DNA of 64,000 bases, from assembly GCA_963833505.1 (NCBI GenBank), contig CAWHYG010000004.1:248001-312000 (forward strand), given 5' to 3'. A model generated the notes under the pieces. That model searched no databases. It was not told where the DNA came from and saw only the letters and a program-made list of their open reading frames with translations. Both the position numbers and the translations under genes were made by a program. The stretch comes from CAWHYG01 sp963833505. Its GTDB lineage: Bacteria > Eisenbacteria > RBG-16-71-46 > CAIMUX01. Each line of letters opens with the position of its first letter. The first letter of the stretch is position 1. Below are positions 60,364 to 64,000 of the stretch, one piece after another.

Positions 60364-62496
60364 TTACAGCCCCGCGGGCTTCACGAACAGGCCCGGATCG
60401 ATCTTCCCGTTCATCTCGACGGTGGAAACGTCCGTGGTGGTTTCCATCGGACCCGACTTCTCCACCGAGCGGGCGGGAAGCTTGATGCCCTGGTAATCCC
60501 GGAAGTCGCCGTAGGTCTCGACGACCTCGCCCGGTCCCGCCATCGTCGCGCCCGTGTACTTCATGCCGGCCGGCAGATACGTCTTCGGATCCAGGAACAG
60601 CGATAGCTGGTTCCCCGGATCGATCTGCACGTCCAACCGAAGGGCGGGCTTGCCTTCGAAGGTCTCGGTGCCATGCGATACGGCCAGGAACGACGGCTGA
60701 TCGGCCTGCGCGAGCAGCCAGACCAGCTCACGCCGGAGCTGCTTGAGGTAATCGTCGAGTTGCGAGGCCGGCAGGGCCTGCGACTTGCCCATGCTCGTCA
60801 CCCAGCCGGATGACCCGTTCAGCACGATCGTCTGGTCTCCCATCGGCGTCTTCACCGTCTGCACCATCTTGTCCGGCAGCACCTCAAGAAGGCTCGCCTG
60901 CAGGCTCATCTCGCCTTGGGGCGTCTTGACCGATACGTTCGCGTCCATCCTCATCGACTCGACCTTGCGCAACGCCGCCACACCGCCGCAGGCCTGAGCC
61001 GCCTTGCCCAGCAGCGCCTGGCCGGCCTTCACGTCCTGGTCCGAGCCGCTGACCGCCGCCGTCTTCGGCTGTGGGATGGAGATGTCGATTTTCGCGACCG
61101 GCCCGAGCACAGCCAGGGAGCTGTCGAAGTCCGCCTGGTTTCCGACCACCACGATCCGCAGGTTGTCCGGATCGATCTTCCGTTTGGAGACCGCCAGGAC
61201 GTCCTCTGGAGAGATCTTTTCCACCGCGGTCTTCGTCTGCTGGAGATAATCCGCCGGCATCTTGTAATAGTCGTATTCCATCAACCGGGAGATGATCTTC
61301 TGCTTCTCGTCGAAGTGAAAGACGAAGGAGTTGAGGTAGCCGTCCTTGGCCAGGCTCATCTCGTCGTCCGTGGCCGGGACGGTCTGCATGCTTCGGATCT
61401 GATCCAGAAGCGCCCGGATCGCCTTGACCGTGGTGCCGGACTTGGTCATGACATAGGAGTAGAAGACCCCCGGATGGTCGTAGTCGAACGTGTAGGCGCC
61501 GCCGGTGGCATAGGCCAGGCCCATCTTCGTGCGGATGATCCGGAAGAGCCGGCTTCCGAACGACTCGCCCAGGACCGAGTTCATCACCGTGGCGGCGGCG
61601 TAGTCGGGATCATTCATCCGGCCGCCGATGTGCCCGGCCAGAACGATGGTCTGATCCACGTCGGTCTTCTCGACGTAGCTGATCGAGGGATGCGGCTGGT
61701 AGGTCACGTCGGGAGGCGGAGGGGCCTCCGTCTTTCCGCGCGGCCAGTCCCCAAACTGCTTCTTGAGCAGCGCGATCATGTCCTTGGACCTGAAATCACC
61801 CCAGGCGGCGATCTGCGCGTGGTTGGGAACGACGTAGGTCTCGTGAAAGCGGATCATGTCATCGCGGGTCACGGCGTCGACGGTGGCGTATTCAACCCGG
61901 CGCGAATAGGGCGAATCGGGCCCGTACAGGACCTTGGTGAACTCCCGGATCGCGATCCCCATCGGCTCATCGTTGCGGCGGGAGATCTCGGTCCGCTGGT
62001 CCGTCTTCTCCAGCTCGATCTTGTCCGGGTTGAAGGCAGGATGGCGCAGGATCTCGGCCATGGTCCGCACGATCGTCCCGGTCGACTCGGAGAGGCCGCT
62101 GGCCTGGATCTCCGCCCCTTCCTGGTCCATGCCGGATTCGATCGTGGCTCCGATCCCTTCCAGGGTCTCGTCGACCTGGTCTCCGGTCAAGGTGCCGGCG
62201 CCGCCGGTGCGCATGACCGCCCCGGTCATCCGGGCCAGGCCGACCTTGTCGGACGGATCGAGATAGCCGCCGCAGCGGTGGATCTCGACCATGAAACTGA
62301 CCTTGGGCAGGGAATGATCCTCGATCAGGTAGAGCGTCAGGCCGTTGTCGAGCTTGACCTTGGTCGGCTTCGGAACCTCGATCTGGTTGAGCGGCGGGTA
62401 CTTCAGGCTCTTGATCGCTTCCTGTCCCCGAACGGCGACAGTGCCACCCAGCACCAGGCCGAGAGCCAGGATCGCACGCAGATGAATGCTCTTCAT
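60364..62496 (-). CDS. M16-family peptidase-like subunit, non-catalytic
   Basis: 710 residues from the ATG at 62496, six bases after GGGAG. Signal peptide (A-I-L-A-L-G-L-V-L-G-G-T). M16 N-domain: L-D-N-G-L-T-L-Y-L-I-E-D, then G-L-A-R-M-T-G-A-V where active family members have H-x-x-E-H; the zinc site is missing. About 230 residues beyond the usual two M16 modules form a C-terminal outer-membrane-lipoprotein-carrier-like domain (from about 490: G-G-V-A-A-L-R-K-V-E-S-M). It starts just after the stop of the active M16 gene, so the pair likely acts as a heterodimer, as in M16B protease pairs. Confidence 0.9.
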   Translation of the reverse strand: MKSIHLRAILALGLVLGGTVAVRGQEAIKSLKYPPLNQIEVPKPTKVKLDNGLTLYLIEDHSLPKVSFMVEIHRCGGYLDPSDKVGLARMTGAVMRTGGAGTLTGDQVDETLEGIGATIESGMDQEGAEIQASGLSESTGTIVRTMAEILRHPAFNPDKIELEKTDQRTEISRRNDEPMGIAIREFTKVLYGPDSPYSRRVEYATVDAVTRDDMIRFHETYVVPNHAQIAAWGDFRSKDMIALLKKQFGDWPRGKTEAPPPPDVTYQPHPSISYVEKTDVDQTIVLAGHIGGRMNDPDYAAATVMNSVLGESFGSRLFRIIRTKMGLAYATGGAYTFDYDHPGVFYSYVMTKSGTTVKAIRALLDQIRSMQTVPATDDEMSLAKDGYLNSFVFHFDEKQKIISRLMEYDYYKMPADYLQQTKTAVEKISPEDVLAVSKRKIDPDNLRIVVVGNQADFDSSLAVLGPVAKIDISIPQPKTAAVSGSDQDVKAGQALLGKAAQACGGVAALRKVESMRMDANVSVKTPQGEMSLQASLLEVLPDKMVQTVKTPMGDQTIVLNGSSGWVTSMGKSQALPASQLDDYLKQLRRELVWLLAQADQPSFLAVSHGTETFEGKPALRLDVQIDPGNQLSLFLDPKTYLPAGMKYTGATMAGPGEVVETYGDFRDYQGIKLPARSVEKSGPMETTTDVSTVEMNGKIDPGLFVKPAGL

Positions 62497-62507
62497 GGCG
62501 ATCTCCC

Positions 62508-64000
62508 TCACTTTTCCGTGTTCTCGGTTTCCAGGTAGGCCACCGTGCGGTTGCTCCGAACCAGGAACTCCGAGGCCAGATGCTGGATATCCGCCGCGGT
62601 CACGGCGTCGAGTCGATCGAGGTCCTTGAACAGCTCGCGCCAGTCGCCGAAGACCTGCTGGGACGTGGCCAGTTCCTCCGCCAGATCGGAACGAGACGAC
62701 AGCCCATCGACCAGTTGCGATCTCGCGCGCGTCTTCACCCCCTCCAGCTTGTCCGCCGGAATGGGCTCGTGCGTCAGACGGTTGATCTGCGCATAGACCT
62801 CCTTTTCACAACTATCCGCGGAAACGCCCTTGGCCGGCATCACCCAGATCACGAAGAGCGCCGGGTACTTCTCGCCCGGAAAATTCGGCATGGCAAAAAC
62901 GCGGGTCGCGATCTTGAGCTCCTTCACCAGCCGCGTGTACAGAAGCGAGGTGCGGCCCTGGCCGAGATAGTCCGCCAGGGCGTCGAAGGCGGGCGCGCGC
63001 GGGTCGGTCTCGGCCGGCCGGTGATAGCCGATCAGGAGCACGGGTTGCTCAGGCCCGAACACCGCGACCCGTCTCTCGGAGTTCTGCTTCGGCTCCACCA
63101 CGGTGAGGGGCAGCGGCTTGGGAGCCTTGGGCAGCGCTCCGAAGTACTTCTCGGCCAGGGCTCGGGCTGTTTTCGGATCCACGTCCCCGGAAAGGGCCAC
63201 GATCAGGTTGGAAGGCACGTAATACTTCGCATAGAACGCCCTGGCCGCCGGCAGATCCAGGTTGTCGATGTCCGACATCGGCCCGATCGCAGGTTCCCCA
63301 TAGGGATGGACCATGAAGGCGGCGGCGAGAAACTCCTCGAAAACCCGGCCGAAGGAGGAGGAATCGACCCTCATCCTTCGCTCTTCCTTCACCACATCCC
63401 GTTCCTTGTAGAACTCGCGGAAGACCGGGTGGGTGAAGCGGTCCGACTCCATCGCGAACCAGAGCTCGACCTTGTTCGAGGGGAGGGCGACGCTGAAGAT
63501 CGTATTGTCGTAGGCGGTCCCCGCGTCCAGGTCGGTGCCCCCCTGCTGTTCCAGCAGGTTGGCGTACTGGTTCGGCTCCACGAACTTCTCCGCCTCGTCC
63601 TGGGCGGCCTGGAAGTCCCGGCGCATCGCGGCCAGCCGGGTCGTGTCGGCCCGCCCCCCTTTCTTCTCCTCCGCCCTCATGCGGGCGTAGGTGGAGTCGA
63701 TCCGGTCCATGGCCCGGGCTTCGGAGGCGAAGTCCCGGGTCCCGATCTGCGGGGTGCCCTTGAACGCCATGTGCTCGAACATGTGCGCCAGGCCGTAGAA
63801 CTCCTTCGGATCGTTGGCCGCGCCGACGTCGGCCAGAGTCACGCAGTTGACGACCGGCGCGCTGTGATCCTCGGCGACCAGGAAGGTCATGCCGTTGTCC
63901 AGCGTGAAACTGCTGATCCGGCTTTCCACCGCGGAGAAATCGAACGCCCCCGCCCGCCCGGCGACGGCAAGCAGGCCGGCCAGAATCACCGCTCCCGTGA
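62508..64000 (-). CDS. M16-family zinc peptidase, catalytic subunit (5' end beyond the window)
   Basis: At least 493 residues. The frame stays open to the window edge; a GTG at 63989 exists but the hydrophobic signal sequence (A-V-I-L-A-G-L-L-A-V-A-G) continues upstream, so the start is probably outside. The zinc motif is H-M-F-E-H (in G-L-A-H-M-F-E-H-M-A-F), followed by the family Glu about 75 residues on, with an inserted charged stretch (E-E-K-K-G-G-R-A-D) between them. M16 C-domain: N-L-I-V-A-L-S-G-D-V. Periplasmic or secreted peptide digestion is likely with the inactive partner downstream. Confidence 0.93.
   Translation of the reverse strand, partial: TGAVILAGLLAVAGRAGAFDFSAVESRISSFTLDNGMTFLVAEDHSAPVVNCVTLADVGAANDPKEFYGLAHMFEHMAFKGTPQIGTRDFASEARAMDRIDSTYARMRAEEKKGGRADTTRLAAMRRDFQAAQDEAEKFVEPNQYANLLEQQGGTDLDAGTAYDNTIFSVALPSNKVELWFAMESDRFTHPVFREFYKERDVVKEERRMRVDSSSFGRVFEEFLAAAFMVHPYGEPAIGPMSDIDNLDLPAARAFYAKYYVPSNLIVALSGDVDPKTARALAEKYFGALPKAPKPLPLTVVEPKQNSERRVAVFGPEQPVLLIGYHRPAETDPRAPAFDALADYLGQGRTSLLYTRLVKELKIATRVFAMPNFPGEKYPALFVIWVMPAKGVSADSCEKEVYAQINRLTHEPIPADKLEGVKTRARSQLVDGLSSRSDLAEELATSQQVFGDWRELFKDLDRLDAVTAADIQHLASEFLVRSNRTVAYLETENTEK

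Overview
The window is about 64 kb of high-GC bacterial DNA. Six secreted proteins share a C-terminal FlgD-like Ig/sorting domain (W-D-G-R-N-x-R-G, then A-G-R-Y-F-L-V-V). With the FG-GAP, beta-helix and propeller proteins and the Ser/Thr kinase plus FHA/sigma54 regulator, this suits an uncultured member of the FCB / Candidatus Eisenbacteria-like lineages. That placement is inferred from protein style; there is no rRNA. No tRNA, rRNA or CRISPR array was found.

Layout. 1-626: 5' part of a secreted propeller-repeat protein. 1.2-11.3 kb: housekeeping and metabolic genes (a PlpD-type patatin/beta-barrel protein, an aldo/keto reductase with a Gly/Ser insert, an orphan PqqB-like protein, an SPFH/flotillin protein with a tiny membrane partner, a TGS-less threonyl-tRNA synthetase, a P1-family peptidase). 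11.5-13.7 kb: a two-gene secreted module (a short secreted protein, then a beta-helix protein). 13.7-18.8 kb: a membrane redox cluster and a large secreted repeat protein. 19-20.5 kb: a DinB-like protein and a secreted protein with a very good sigma70 promoter. 20.8-29.2 kb: a probable signalling locus made of a Ser/Thr kinase with a PD40 propeller (frameshifted), an FHA-AAA+-Fis sigma54 activator, a perfect palindrome, a consensus -24/-12 promoter and a 1175-residue FG-GAP secreted protein. 29.6-33.2 kb: succinate dehydrogenase/fumarate reductase operon. 33.87-37.53 kb: a complete IS66-family element with an 8-bp target duplication, a DUF4338 passenger and a frameshifted tnpC. 37.6-42.0 kb: a second, larger copy of the 11.5-13.7 kb module, whose protease gene carries seven GTGA tetranucleotides in its signal-peptide region. 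42.4-48.2 kb: a secreted unknown, an S53 sedolisin, a cysteine desulfurase and a methyltransferase. 48.4-56.7 kb: a TetR-controlled seven-gene ABC-2/MFP/TolC exporter of YbhGFSR type with two separate ATPases. 56.7-64 kb: a small membrane protein, a frameshifted GT-C-like membrane protein, a radical SAM/SPASM enzyme, a VOC protein and an M16 peptidase pair (inactive plus active) running off the right edge.

Four genes (kinase, tnpC, tolC-like, GT-C-like) are each broken by one apparently surplus base. Removing that base restores each gene to a multiple of three. They are either true lesions or assembly indels. Several otherwise conserved proteins carry short tandem low-complexity inserts, which looks like a habit of this genome.
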